64,000 nucleotides of DNA from Ricordea florida (Eukaryota > Cnidaria > Anthozoa > Corallimorpharia > Ricordeidae), in NCBI GenBank assembly GCA_949710005.1, contig OX453283.1, positions 26,771,349 to 26,835,348 of the forward strand. The letters are read 5' to 3'. Made by a program: the position numbers and the translations under genes. Positions 1-11,699 of the stretch are shown here, one piece after another (within the stretch, counting starts at the first letter, position 1; every line of letters starts with the position of its first letter). Under the pieces are notes generated by a model. The model made no database searches. It saw nothing but the letters and a program-made list of their open reading frames with translations, and was not told the origin of the DNA.

Positions 1-2810
1 GCGAGGACAGCGTCGACGTGGCTGATAATTTGCTTTACCTTGGTTATTGTTTCTCTGGAGCCACCGATGTCATCCACGTACACATGCTGTCGGAGTTCTT
101 CTGCGGCTTCCGGGAATTCTGCTTCCGAAAGCTTGGCTAGCGTGTTGATAGCGTTAGTTGCGATGTCAGGGGCCGGTTTATCACCAAAGTTCAGTCTTAG
201 CCACTGGTAAACAGTTGGTTTGTCACATGTGTTGCTCCTCCACAGAAACCTGTGGTACACCTGATCCTCAGGATGTACCAGGATTTGGTTGAACATTTTA
301 CGAACGTCACCAGTGAACGCCACTTCGTCCCATCGCCATGCTGCCAGTACATCCAGAAGACTATTGATGAAGTTAGGTCCTTTCTCAAGGTAGTCGTTAA
401 GGGACAATCCATCATGACCTTTTGAAGATGAATCAAAGACTAGTCGAACTTTCGTTGTTCTTTCTGGCGTAAACACTGCTTGCAATAGGAGGTACCATTC
501 GGGTTCATCATGAGCAATTTGTTCAGGTGGAATTATTGTGATAAAGTTCTGGTCTAACAACTTTTGCAATTCCCCTTTTACAACCTCGAAGCAACCCTTT
601 TTCATAAACCCCCTTTCAGCGGAGAGCATCCTCTTCAGAGCGATGTCGTAGTTGCTTCGTTTTGGAGGCCCTCCTTCTTTCCAGGGCATCCTCACTTGTA
701 TTTTCCCGTCGACCAAAGTAGTTGAAGCTGCGAGGGACTTCACGAACTTGTTCTCACGTAATACGTTTTCAGTGCAAGTACAGAGTTTGGTTGGTTTGAC
801 TCCAAGGAGGTCTTGGTGGAGAAGTTTCTTGATATCTTCCTCGACACTCACTGTCCCCACTTCTATTGACTGAATTTCAGATAGGGTGGAGCCGTTTGAC
901 TTGAACTGTCCCAGAATGTACCATCCAAAGCAGTTTCTTTTCCCGATGGGCTCTCCAGGTTCTCCGGACACTGTGTGAATATCAATGAAGGCCTCTACGA
1001 AGTCTGTGCCAATAAGGAGATCTATGGTACCACCCGAGAGATGTATTTTATCGGAAACGTTCTTCAAATGGCTGTATTGTCTCACTGACTCTTTAGAAAT
1101 TGTTTTGGCACCACTGCAAGGTCTAGTTACGGTGTACACTTGAAGGGTCTTCGTAATATCTTCGTCAGAGGGCGAGGCAACCGTGATATCGATTATCTCA
1201 GAAGGTTCGCTTTTCTTCTTTCCACCTGCCAGATTCATAGTGAGACGTGTTGCTGCTCCATTTAAGCCAAGTCGACCAGCTGCACTTTTGGAGAGTAGGC
1301 TTGTGTTAGACCCGGAGTCCAACATGGCGAGAACTTCAACAAAGTTTCCATTTCCGTTCATGACTTTAACTTTTTGCACAGGGCAAAGTCCACTAACTGG
1401 TTTCAACTTGCTTTTCTGGTACACAGCATTCCCCTGGATGTTACCATTCAATGTAGGTGTGGGCCCTTGGAACTGACTTTGAAACGGTGGTGCTTTGGGA
1501 TTCAAACTTGTGTTAGTTTCTCCAGTCTTTTCGTTATGTAGGCACCGGTGATGGTTTTTTCTGCATTTGTCGCAGGTTGATCCGTCTGGTTTCTTGCAAT
1601 CGTTTGTGTGATGCGCTCTCAGACACTTGCGACATCGCCAATGTTGCTTTACAACCTCCCATCTTTGATTGACTGTTAGAATCTGAAACTTAGGACATGC
1701 AGCCAGGTGATGTTTGGTCTTACAGCCAAGAGGACATGTTTCATCGTCAGACTCCTCGCTATTAGCGGCGTTATTTTCCGTCTTTTTGGGACCTTTGTCT
1801 CGGCGAGTTTCGTTTCTTTCCACTGTGTTGGTGTTCGCTTTCCCTCGGGAGCGGATACTCGCTTCTTGATGTAACCAGGTGATTAGATTGCTCACGGTTT
1901 CTTCTTTTCCTTCTCTTTTCATTTCTCTACCAAAATCTGAGTTGTCACTTGGATCGAGTTTGGACAGAAGCTGGGACATGAGGAACGGCGCTTCAACTGA
2001 CTCCAGCACAGGACACCCAATATTATCTTCCATGTCACTTACATAACAGGCTATTGTCGTAGCAAAATGCGTTAGGGACTTCGAATCTCGTTTGACTGCT
2101 TTAAGATTATTAATCTCGGTGTGCAGTTCTTCCATTAGCTTTCGTCTGTCTGCGAACTCTGTATCCAAAATGGTCCACGCGCTGTCAATGGTTTTACAAG
2201 TTTTTACTTGGTCAGTCCAGAACGATCCTTTTGGCATTGCATTTCGAAAACGTTGCAATTGTTCATCTTTATCCTGACCGTATTTCTTCATCCAATGGCT
2301 GAACTCCTTTTTCCACGTGGCATAGGCTCTGCGAGTTCCGTCCCATACTGGTACAGGTAATCGTTGTAAACTTGAGTTTGACGGTTTTGATGCGATGTTA
2401 TCGGCCATTTTCTGCACCGCCGACGTCATGGACGACATCGATAATGTTAGCGCTTCCAGAGTTGTCGCATTGTTAGAATTTTCTGAGGAGTTTTCTTCCG
2501 TTTGATACGCAGCAAACTTTAAAGTGATTTGAAGGAAATCGGCTTTGGTTTTATCTCCAGTTTTCTTTGTTGCCAACACGCGTTCGTCTTCTGGGCTAGT
2601 GCCTTCGTCGACCAGTCTATCCAGAATTGTTTCCTGCTGTTTCTTGACCAGCCTGTACTTGGTTTCTACTAAACTGAATGCTGCTTCAAGTGTTTTTAGT
2701 TCCGGTTTTACGGAGAAAATTGTTTCGAATTCTTCCATTAATTCGTACAAGAGTTTGACGGCATTGTCCAGTTTTCCCGCGAGAGTTTTCACGTCTACCT
2801 TCGGCGGCAT
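1..2810 (-). CDS. BEL/Pao-type LTR retrotransposon gag-pol polyprotein, 3' part cut by window edge
   Basis: One open minus-strand frame begins with ATG at 2810-2808 (MPPKVD) and runs about 936 codons without a stop to the left edge. I read its domains directly. A gag-like region of the DUF1759 type lies near residues 148-260 (LPVPVWDG, then WKKEFSHWMKKYG). Cys/His knuckles lie around residues 350-425 (CPLGCKTKHH, CRKCLRAHHTNDC, CDKCRKNHHRC). An aspartic protease of the DUF1758 type carries MLDSGSNTS near residue 496. Reverse transcriptase follows, with KVRLVFDSSS near residue 785 and the catalytic YVDD at residues 911-914. The order gag, zinc knuckles, protease, RT is that of BEL/Pao elements. 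RNase H, integrase and the 3' LTR would lie left of base 1. The intact frame suggests a young insertion. I could not find a convincing 5' LTR or primer-binding site to the right. Confidence 0.9.
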   Translation of the reverse strand, partial: MPPKVDVKTLAGKLDNAVKLLYELMEEFETIFSVKPELKTLEAAFSLVETKYRLVKKQQETILDRLVDEGTSPEDERVLATKKTGDKTKADFLQITLKFAAYQTEENSSENSNNATTLEALTLSMSSMTSAVQKMADNIASKPSNSSLQRLPVPVWDGTRRAYATWKKEFSHWMKKYGQDKDEQLQRFRNAMPKGSFWTDQVKTCKTIDSAWTILDTEFADRRKLMEELHTEINNLKAVKRDSKSLTHFATTIACYVSDMEDNIGCPVLESVEAPFLMSQLLSKLDPSDNSDFGREMKREGKEETVSNLITWLHQEASIRSRGKANTNTVERNETRRDKGPKKTENNAANSEESDDETCPLGCKTKHHLAACPKFQILTVNQRWEVVKQHWRCRKCLRAHHTNDCKKPDGSTCDKCRKNHHRCLHNEKTGETNTSLNPKAPPFQSQFQGPTPTLNGNIQGNAVYQKSKLKPVSGLCPVQKVKVMNGNGNFVEVLAMLDSGSNTSLLSKSAAGRLGLNGAATRLTMNLAGGKKKSEPSEIIDITVASPSDEDITKTLQVYTVTRPCSGAKTISKESVRQYSHLKNVSDKIHLSGGTIDLLIGTDFVEAFIDIHTVSGEPGEPIGKRNCFGWYILGQFKSNGSTLSEIQSIEVGTVSVEEDIKKLLHQDLLGVKPTKLCTCTENVLRENKFVKSLAASTTLVDGKIQVRMPWKEGGPPKRSNYDIALKRMLSAERGFMKKGCFEVVKGELQKLLDQNFITIIPPEQIAHDEPEWYLLLQAVFTPERTTKVRLVFDSSSKGHDGLSLNDYLEKGPNFINSLLDVLAAWRWDEVAFTGDVRKMFNQILVHPEDQVYHRFLWRSNTCDKPTVYQWLRLNFGDKPAPDIATNAINTLAKLSEAEFPEAAEELRQHVYVDDIGGSRETITKVKQIISHVDAVL

Positions 2811-3410
2811 TGTGAGCGGAATTTAAATGCGAAGCTTGGCGGTAGTTAGTAACTCGGCGTAATCTTCTACAACAAATTTTGACTGATTCGCTCCTGTGAC
2901 TGAAGGGCTACTTTACGTTGAAGATTTCACTACTAACTGATGATTTTCGCGTACATGACCGTACATGGAATTTATTTGCACTTGTTGTAGTATAGTCAAC
3001 TGAAAAGTTAAATTAAAGAAGGTTATTACATATGTCGATTTCGGTTGAAGCGACAGGCAAATATAATACTTACAATTTGTGTTCCTTATACAGCTAGTAA
3101 GCTTCGATTTGCGATCGGTGCTGACACTTTTGAAATGTACCTTGCCTAACGAATTTCTGGCTTTTTAAATGATTAGTCACCTGACCAATTTTTGCCGCGT
3201 TACGCTAAGATAATTAAATATTCACAAAACTCGACAAATTGCTTGAAAAATGCAAATTATGTTTGAATTTTGAATTTCAATGAATTGCGGTTTGTTATTA
3301 TGTTTTCAATTAGTCTTTCCCAACAACTATTGTTTTAAAGACTTTATGTAGTGGTCTCAGAGGTATTCCGCGCTACACATGCACATGCTTGAAAAATGCA
3401 AATTAACCGG
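2811..3410. other. AT-rich stretch, possible retrotransposon leader or LTR, no gene seen
   Basis: This sequence lies upstream (minus strand) of the BEL/Pao start codon, so it should hold the element's untranslated leader and 5' LTR. I found no matching LTR pair, since the other LTR would be off the window, and no clear tRNA primer-binding site. No coding exon of the neighbouring ILVBL gene is recognisable here. Confidence 0.4.
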
Positions 3411-3545
3411 TACCACATGGTTGTGTGTGTGAATCCCATTCAAACCAGAATTTCTTCAGCCCTTATCTTTGCAACTGCTTAAGTTGCATACAAACCTGCA
3501 AGGATCTTTCACTTGTAAAATCTTACTTTATTTAGTAAATGTACA
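3411..3545 (+). repeat. tRNA-derived SINE, 3' part
   Basis: The sequence 'gaatcccattcaaaccag' followed by 'cttatctttgcaactgctta' matches the body of the SINE seen in full context at 44378-44480 and again at 60618-60740. The A-box half is missing. Three copies sharing the same tail identify it as a dispersed family. Confidence 0.6.
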
Positions 3546-3647
3546 TTTATGGGCTGAAGAAACATTTACCTCCTGGACAATAAAGCACAAACTGACCACA
3601 TTTTTGCATGCAGTATAAAATTATGGTTTATGCTCCTAGACACCAAC

Positions 3648-6600
3648 CTTTAAACCAGACTCTTTTTTGACCAATGGATATGGATAAAGAGTGTCAATAG
3701 GAAACTCCACAAAAACAGGACCTGGAAGAATGACAACACCCAGATGATTAACAAGAAAGAGGACTAGCAAAATAAATTGATCAGATGTTACTAATACAGT
3801 AAGAGTTCTTTTGTTTGACCTGGGGTTCCTGACTGGGCAATCTGCATGGCTTTCCTTAGAATCGGCACAATGTCTGCTACTCTGTTTAAACAGAATAATG
3901 AATATTAATAATAATAATAATTCAATAATTAATAATTTCATATGTAATGTGAAGTTGGATGACAGTTATTTTTACTGTAGGTTAATAGCCCTAGAAATAA
4001 ACTTCAGTATATGTAATTTCTTCTTACATGCACCATAATGGTTCAGTCAAACTTCAATTATCTTAAAAGATTCCAGATAATTGAGAGTCCTGGTAATCAA
4101 AACTATTACTATTGATAAGTCATAATGTAAACAATGGAAAAAAAGGAAACAGACTTTTCTAGTGAAAGACTAGATGTGATGCTGTGACGATTTAAAAAAC
4201 ACCTTGACAGTTCTTGATTGCAAATTCCTCCAATTGAAAATCTAGGTGTACATGTACTACTGAATAACAGGTTTGTTAGTACGTTTTGTTACTTGGGTAA
4301 GAAAAGATTAATTAAGTACGTAATAATCTTGTTCTAAGAGCACGATGGATTCGGATAAACACAGCTCCAGTAAACAGCATCCAAGTCCCGGTACAATGCG
4401 CATGTCTGTACTCTGTACTAATACGAAATACCGCTGATCATTACAAAGTACACATTAAATTACTCACTTAAATAATGAGTGACTTGTTACTCCTTAAATT
4501 TGGTGCAAAATTTCAGCGTTAATATATAATTTCACATGTGAAATTACAATGTTGTTATAATGGCAACTTCTCCTATCGTGCCAAAATGGCATCTTGGTTT
4601 AATTAAGAATGTTAAGTTATTTGTCACCCATGATCTTACAGGTGAGGGAAATTATTAGAATTTGGACAAAACACAAGTGAAATTTAATTCCCTAATTTCA
4701 CGAGTATACCAATTGATTAAACATACTAATACTTACCTTGTAACTGTGACACAGTACTTGCATAAAGGCTTGAATAAAGACATTTGATCAATATCTTGCA
4801 AAGCTCCACGTCCCTGAGAAGTAATGTCATAAATAAAGCTACCAACATTCATAACAAGCTAACTTAATTTACAGTATATTCATTCAATGTCACATGACCT
4901 GTCTACAGGACAATATGCAACAGTCATATGACAGTTTTTGATCGGCTTTTTAACAAACTGCTTTGGATCTGCAATCTATTATTATTAACCCTACATGTGC
5001 TATTGTAGGTGGCCTAAAACAAAATTAGCAAACCTTGAGCAGTGTTGCCGCAGCCCCACCCAACAGCAACACAGGAGACTCTGCCATTTGTGCATTTTTG
5101 ACGGCAGTTACTGTATTCGTTAATCCTGAAATAAAAGAAAGTTCAATGTCTTTATCTTCAATAATGTACAAATAATTGGTTTGTGTCGGAGACTTCATGT
5201 TACGTGACAATATAGTGACACTGATGTTCAAATTAGGTCTGGAGTTTATGAGACAATGAACACTTTAGCTGCAAGAATTGATTGACCTTTTTCTGATTAT
5301 CGCCTAGCAACAACCAATCATATCTAATGTATGCTAGTATGAAATTGAGCGTTCTTTTCCATGTTTAAGAGAGTAGCTCTTGCACAACTGCTGTAACGAG
5401 TGAATACAAGTGAGCCAAGTGATTAAATACAATCGAATCTACTGATTGTCTTAGTGTAGTTTTCGTTGATCTGAAAACCCTAGTGAACGGGGCAAAGTTC
5501 TCAACATTTGCTGACAATGTAAGTTATTTGGTTTGGAAACTAAGAATTGTTCTTTAAGTTGACTGACATTTTGACAACCTGAACAAGAGTCATCATCATA
5601 GTCACTTGAGAACTACTAGGACTTCTGGGTCAAATCACTTACAGTTCAACAACATAGAGTACCTCCATTCCAATAAATATTACTATGCTTTCTAATGGTT
5701 ATGACAATACATGGCCACACCTGGACCAGCAGTGACTGCTGCCACGCCAACAACTCCAGATAACCTTGCAACTGCATCTGCAGCAAACACTGCTGTGACC
5801 TAAAAAATTTGTTAGGAACAGGTAACCTTTCCAATATTGTGTATATAGTGTAAACAGCATGATCAACAAACACATCAAGAAACATCCGCACAGAAAGGAA
5901 AACAATGTTGAGCAACAGAGAGCACTATGGCACCTCACTGATATGTAAGCTTTGTGAAAGAAGATGTGCTTCCAACATAGGCAGAATCAGTCATGAAAGA
6001 AGTTGCAGGGCGAGAAAGATGTCTTAACTATGAACCAAAATGACAGACCATTCTGATTCAGTCTACTAGCTGCAAGACCATCTGCATAGATGAAAAGAGC
6101 CATACATACATACATGTATACAGTTCAAATTATTAGTTAATTCCAAAGACTGGATGGGAAAGAACTTTATGGAAACATCAAACAAGAAATAAGAAATAAA
6201 GGAGAGAGAACAAGACATGAAAATTCTACCTCATGTCTAGTGTCTATGACTCGTATTCCCAGGTTCTGACATGACACCAAAATTGGAGAAATGTGACCAC
6301 CACATAATGTAAACAAAAACTTTACACCATGGGCCTGCAATGCAAGAACAAAATTAGGTCACTCAATTTATGTCTCAAATTATTAATAAAAATCATATTG
6401 AACATTTTAATGGACATTTTATTTGTTAAATGAAGTTAACTGCTTGAGCGCAGTGTGCTTTCATGCATGTTCTGGCAAAGCTTCTATTTGTTCAACCAGT
6501 AACTGTCAGATAATTTAGTTCTCTTCAATCAGAACTTGCATTACAATCTCATCACTGCAACAGAGACTACGTAATTTAAAGCATATACCTGCATGAATAT

Positions 6601-8612
6601 TGCCTTTCCCAACACAGGTCTGCTTTATCCAGTATATAATAGATATGTATAGGTATTTTCTTATCAGCCTATACAAGCCGTGATCTCAGTTATTTTAACA
6701 TACAAACATGCTGTACAGTGTTATACTGTTCTAGTACTCTTAGTCTGTCATTTCTCCTGCCTCACTCTGCCCTTGTTTCAATAAAGCTGGACTACTGGTA
6801 TGGGTGCACAGCTGCAACTTTGCATTGCATGTAGCAGGCTGGGTGTATCATCCCAAGGGTGGGTTGCGTCACAGTTGCAGGCTCATCCATGTTGCTAGGT
6901 GCATTGCTACCACCCTTATTCCAATGCGCAATATTGTTTAGGGTGTGTTGCTGCCACCCTTACATCATTGTCATTATTGCTCAGAGTGTGTTGCTGCCAC
7001 CCTTACATCATTGTCGTTATTGCTCAGGGTGTGTTGCTGCCACTTATGTCATTGTCATTATTGCTCAGGGTGTGTTGCTGCCACTTATGTCATTGTCATT
7101 ATTGCTCAAGGGTGTGCTGCTACCACTTACGTCATTGTCATTATTGCTCAAGGGTGTGTTGCTGCCACCCTTATATCATTGTCATTATTGCTCAAGGGTG
7201 TGTTGCTGCCACCCTTACATCATTGTCATTATTGCTCAGGGTGTGTTGCTGCCACTTACATCATTGTCATTATTGCTCAAGGGTGTGTTGCTGCCACCCT
7301 TATACCATTGTCATTATTGCTCAAGGGTGTGTTGCTGCCACCCTTATAACATTGTCATTATTGCTCAAGGGTGTGTTGCTGCCACTTACGTCATTGTCAC
7401 TATTGTTCAAGAGTGTGTTGCTGCCACCCTTATACCATTGTCATTATTGCTCAAGGGTGTGTTGCTGCCACTTACGTCATTGTCATTATTGCTCAAGGGA
7501 GTGTCGCTGCCACCCTTTTTGCTACTGGTTGGTGTGTTGCTGCCACCCCACCCCCCCCCCCATCCCCTTACACATTCACTCACAGGGTGTGTTGCTGTCA
7601 CCCTTCATGCTAGGGAGTACCCAACAACTGTAGTCCCATTTACTGCCAAAGTTTTGTGTAATGTTGTTGTTTTGTATTTACGTATATTTAGCAACAAAGC
7701 TGTTAATGAAATAAATTGACTGATAACAGTACTTCTAGTATACTATACCTTCAAAACCTCGCCAACTAGCTCACCACCATGTCTGTTAGAGTGTTCATCA
7801 ACCTAGGAAGGAGTAACAAAAAAACAAAACAGTAGGATTTGGAAATTAGTTTATCATCATTACTACTTTTCCTGAATGCAGCTTGAAACTGTGGATTAAA
7901 TTTCCTTTTCAAAGGGTAGCTGAGCTAAGCCAACACTTTGCATCTACAATAGCATCTCTAAGGGTTGGAGATGGGTAGGGTAGGGGGAGGGAGATGGGTA
8001 GGGTAGGGGGAGGGAGGTGGGTAGGGCAAGTTTTTCATTATTCCACCCTAAATCTCTCCACCATTTTCAATAAGCACAAGCCTTTAATTCAAAACAAAAG
8101 GGTTTGGAATATATTCTACTATTTTTTAAATTACTTTCTCCAATGTTTCAATGGCATTTTCAACTGCTAGGAAAAGAATCACCAAAATACCAATTAAAAT
8201 AAATCACTGAGCGTTTACCACATGACAGAATAACAACAGCACGTTTACAAAACCGTTGGTATAACATTTAGCTTTTTCTGCACGTCGGAAAAAAAACTAC
8301 ACTGACCAAAATATGCGTGACCTGGTCTCGCTATAATCATGTGATCAACAGCTGCTGAAATCATGGAAAAACAAGAGTTTTTTTACAGAATGCTCTATGA
8401 AAACTGTATGAATTGCTAACCTTGTAGATGTATTTATGAAGGATTCTTAATCTGTAAACAAAATACGCCAAAAGGGTGAGAATTCCGAGAAATAAGCACG
8501 CTGCAATTTCAACCAGAACTGCTAGAACCGCCATTACTATAGACGAGAGCAGCGACTGGAACGAATAATACTGGTTTAGGTTCCAGGTTACATTGCGGTA
8601 AACGGTCAACAT
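3648..8612 (-). CDS. ILVBL: ILVBL/HACL2-like ThDP-dependent 2-hydroxyacyl-CoA lyase, N-terminal 245 residues (partial)
   Basis: Eight minus-strand coding exons join in phase: 8421-8612, 7749-7802, 6230-6334, 5721-5799, 5034-5125, 4737-4813, 3820-3881 and 3648-3721, all with GT-AG borders. The product starts [10 protein letters not shown], has a membrane segment at about residues 24-52 ([20 protein letters not shown]), then the ThDP-binding N-terminal domain: [19 protein letters not shown], the RHE glutamate at residue 117 (the cofactor-activating Glu of this family), [20 protein letters not shown], and [16 protein letters not shown]. This follows human ILVBL closely. In mammals the protein is an ER-membrane enzyme that cleaves 2-hydroxyacyl-CoA. 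Human ILVBL has about 632 residues, so roughly 60% is missing. The remaining exons should lie to the left, beyond or in place of the BEL/Pao element. It shares a short upstream region with TRMT12. Confidence 0.88.
6940..7540 (+). repeat. 43-bp minisatellite in ILVBL intron 2, about 15 copies
   Basis: A unit of about 43 bp containing 'gtgtgttgctgccaccctta' and 'tcattgtcattattgctcaa' repeats about 15 times with small length changes (the 'cacccttacatc' and 'cacttacgtc' forms alternate). It produces long Cys/Leu/His-rich ORFs in all plus frames; these are repeat artefacts, not proteins. It lies inside the intron between ILVBL exons 2 and 3. A C-rich tract follows at 7545-7560. Confidence 0.9.
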
Positions 8613-8718
8613 GGCGGTCCAGAGGTGATTTTAGATCTGGGAAACAAAGGAGAGAACGTATTTCAGTTATAGATTTAAACATATCTTTGCTTGTAACTAG
8701 AGATATCCACTATTCCTG
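8613..8718. promoter_or_regulatory. Divergent intergenic region, probable bidirectional promoter of ILVBL and TRMT12
   Basis: Only 106 bp separate the ATG of ILVBL (minus) from the ATG of TRMT12 (plus). The interval must hold both 5' UTRs and the core promoter elements unless one gene starts inside the other's transcript. I see no TATA box placed to serve either gene. The bidirectional role is inferred from spacing alone. Confidence 0.55.
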
Positions 8719-11327
8719 ATGGCCTGGGTTCTTATAACGCCCAAATGGAACGCACATTTAGCGAAGTAAGGAATCATTTTTTTTATCTTTGTGAAGGCTC
8801 ATTCGAGCAAATGTAACTTATCATCAGAAAATTATACTAGATTTCCATATCACACCATACGTCACTATGCATGCCATAGCTGCATTATTTTACTCTTCAG
8901 AAAAAAAAGAAACAAACTGCACGTTCTTTAACTTAACACAACATATGCATGTAAAATGAAGTATAAAATTTACACATGTATTTATAGAAATCTTACTCTT
9001 TTTTCTGCCATGCCTTCTTTCTCTTTGCTTAATTTCCTACAAGGAAATACTTGCAAGAAAAGAATATGTATGATAAGACAAGAAAAATAAAAGAATTTAC
9101 TGAGGGAGAAGTTATAATTCCCATCAAACAAGAAGCAACTGAGCAGCTTGAATGGGAGAAACTCATCAAAGGAACAGTATTTCCTCTGGAGGGTAGGGTG
9201 GAGTGTCTTGACATCTCTTGTGAAAGAAAGCACAGAATGTCCCCACAGGAGAAGCTGAAGTCTGTGGTATGCAACATGTTATCAGAAAGAGGGATCACAC
9301 CTGAAGGTGTACTACTTGAAGATGTTCCTTCTCATTGGGATAGGCATGGTGATATGGTTATTTTATCAGAAAAAAGTTTTACTTCAGAGCAGTGGAAAAT
9401 ATTTGGAGATGAATTATGGCAGTTAGTTGCTGAAAGTCTTGGTGCTTCAAGACTTGCAAAGAAATCAACTGTCTTGAATGACAATTTCAGAACACCTCAA
9501 ATAAATCTTCTTCTGGGTGATAGTGGATGGGTGAAGCATATTGACAATGGGATCACATACACATTTGATGTCACAAAATGTATGTTCTCATCTGGGAATA
9601 TAACGGAAAAGATCCGTATAGGTGACTTTAATTGTGAGGGACAAACTGTTGTAGATCTCTACGCAGGGATTGGTTACTTTTTGTTGCCATACCTTGTTCA
9701 TGCCAAGGCAAGCAAAGTTCACGCTTGTGAATGGAACACACATGCTGTTAAGGCCTTAAAGAAGAATCTGGAGTTGAATGGTGTGGATGATAGATGCGTC
9801 ATACATGAAGGAGATAATCAAAATGTAAGTAAATGAGATTGGCTAAGGGTGTGTTCCTTTGGTATGATCCAGATCTGAATTTAGAATCTGAGATCACAGG
9901 GATCACGGCACATCAAAGGAACTGATAAATCCTTGTCCAGAATAAACTCATCAGTTTCTTTGATGAGCCGTGATTCGTGTGATCTTGGATCACAAATCCA
10001 GATGGGGATCATTCCAAAGGAATGCACCATAAGATTAACCCAGCTTTAATTCTTTCAAATAATCAAATATTAACTGGCAAAACAAAATACAGGGCAAATG
10101 TTTACCACACATAAAAGCCTGTATTTTAAAAATCAGGAAGTTTGGCTCAAGGGGATTCCCTTGCCCCAAAATACCTCCTTACTGTACTCTTGCTTGTGAA
10201 TATACCATATTTTTACACCAAGCCCTGCAGTCATATTTATTAATATTCAATAATTGTAATTGTTATTATTATATCTGTCAGTTAGTATGTGCACTGTGAT
10301 TGGTCAGTTTAGCAGGATGCAGTTTGCTATACAGCCCACTAAATTCAAAAGTTTATTTTGGTCGCCAAAATGTCTCCAGAGATGTAATAACTTTTGGTCA
10401 GTACTGTAAGTTACGGATCCTTGTTTTTTGCTCGCATTTATGGCCTGCACACTTCCCGCTTGGGCCATAAATGTGAGCGGAATAAACTTTGTCTGTAACT
10501 TACAGTACAGACCTCAAACCTGGTTAGTAAGAGGTATTTATTTTTGCACACAGTTTCCTCTCCAAGATGTAGCAGACCATGTAAATCTTGGGCTCATTCC
10601 GTCCAGTGAACCTGGGTGGCCTGTGGCATGTGCTGCCTTGCGGCATGATCAAGGAGGTTGGCTACATATACATGGAAATGTGTCATCTGGATTAGGATTT
10701 TCTAGAAGCAGAGAGTGGCAAAGAAATGATGTAGAAACTCTGTTCAAACAGAAAGAAATGTCCACCTCACCTGCGCTGATGAGAAATATCATTGAAAAGA
10801 TTAATTCAGAAATTGCTGATACTGAAGGAATGAACAACAGACAGGAATTAGCATGTTCATTGGAAAGGAAAAATTCTTTAGATTTATGTGAAAATAATAG
10901 TATAAAAGAAAAGAATAGTGATAATGTCCATTTTGGTTTAGTTTTGGAACAAACGTCAAAAATGACAAATACTGACCATAAACCAACTGTACATTCTTCA
11001 GAGGGAGATACCATCTGTAACGTTTCACATACATGTAATGATTGCCAAACAAGTGTAAGAGAAATTTTTATTCAAGATTGTGATGGGTACAGACACTCCA
11101 TTCCAACTGAGAACAGTCTTCCAACTTGCAACAGGATACTTAAGCGAGAGTGGTTAGATTGGGCAAAATATGTGTCACATACCCTTATGCGATTGCTAAA
11201 GAAATCGCACAGTAACAAAGACTGGGAAGCCCAGATAAGACATATTGAACATGTTAAGTCATATGCTCCTCACACTGATCATATTGTATTGGATGTGGAA
11301 TGCCTACCAGTGAGCGACAGTTTGTGA
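8719..11327 (+). CDS. TRMT12: tRNA wybutosine-synthesizing protein 2 (aminocarboxypropyltransferase), complete
   Basis: Three exons, 8719-8765, 9044-9824 and 10554-11327, join in phase to give 533 residues plus a TGA stop. The tiny first exon encodes MAWVLITPKWNAHLA. Its Trp and the following KKYLQEKN align with the human N-terminus (TEPWFTQRYREYLQ), which decided the start. Exon 2 carries the Rossmann-type SAM-binding core: FDVTKCMFSSGNITEKIRIG, VVDLYAGIGYF and VHACEWNTHAVKALKKNLEL. Exon 3 has ADHVNLGLIPSSEPGWPVA, LHIHGNV and the C-terminal VKSYAPHTDHIVLDVECLP. TYW2 moves the aminocarboxypropyl group of SAM to the tricyclic base of tRNA-Phe in wybutosine synthesis. An insert of low conservation (about 125 residues, rich in Asn/Ser/Lys) before the C-terminal block makes the protein longer than the human one (448). 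A palindromic repeat lies in intron 2. Confidence 0.93.
9846..10030. mobile_element. Palindromic MITE-like element in TRMT12 intron 2
   Basis: The two ends are inverted copies: 'ggtgtgttcctttggtatga' on the left mirrors 'ggggatcattccaaaggaat' on the right. The interior also folds back ('gatcacggcacatcaaagga' against 'tttctttgatgagccgtgat'). There is no coding capacity. I could not fix a target-site duplication with confidence. Confidence 0.65.
10240..10545 (+). mobile_element. Palindromic repeat in TRMT12 intron 2, inverted relative of 14625-14910
   Basis: This stretch shares its blocks, in opposite orientation, with 14625-14910 in ACAA2: 'tggtcgccaaaatg' against 'cattttggcgacca', the 'gattggtca' motif, a hairpin around 'catttatggcc'/'ggccataaatg', and 'tactgtaagttacgga'/'ctgtaacttacagtac'. 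Its right end lies about 8 bp before the acceptor of TRMT12 exon 3. Confidence 0.65.
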
Positions 11328-11699
11328 CATGCAGAGAAGTAGCGTTTATTTATTACTGTATTGTTTTACAGTGGACAAGGACATAATGCATAAAACTTTG
11401 ATAAGGTGTGGAATATAACCAAACTTCTAGCTCAGTCAAATTAAATTTATGTGACTATGTCTTATGCCCATTCACACCAACTAAACATGTTAAGTTTAAC
11501 CAGGTTTTGAAATGTGAAAATTGGTAATTAAACACTGGAACACAGGCTTTTACACAGGATTCAAATAAACTTTAACATGTTCTTTCTATTTGTGCTTAAT
11601 TTGTAGTTGGCAAAGTTAGTAAGCAGTTTTTATAAAGGAAACAATTTTAATCCATATAACCCTAAACAGCATTTAAACATGTTTAAGCTTTGGTGATGA

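Noticed and set aside
2092-2826. Plus-strand frames across 197-2826
   Set aside because: They are antisense shadows of the long BEL/Pao minus-strand frame.
6859-7719. Cys/Leu/His-rich 286-codon frame and its overlapping frames
   Set aside because: They arise from a 43-bp minisatellite that lacks stops in several frames, inside an intron on the opposite strand.
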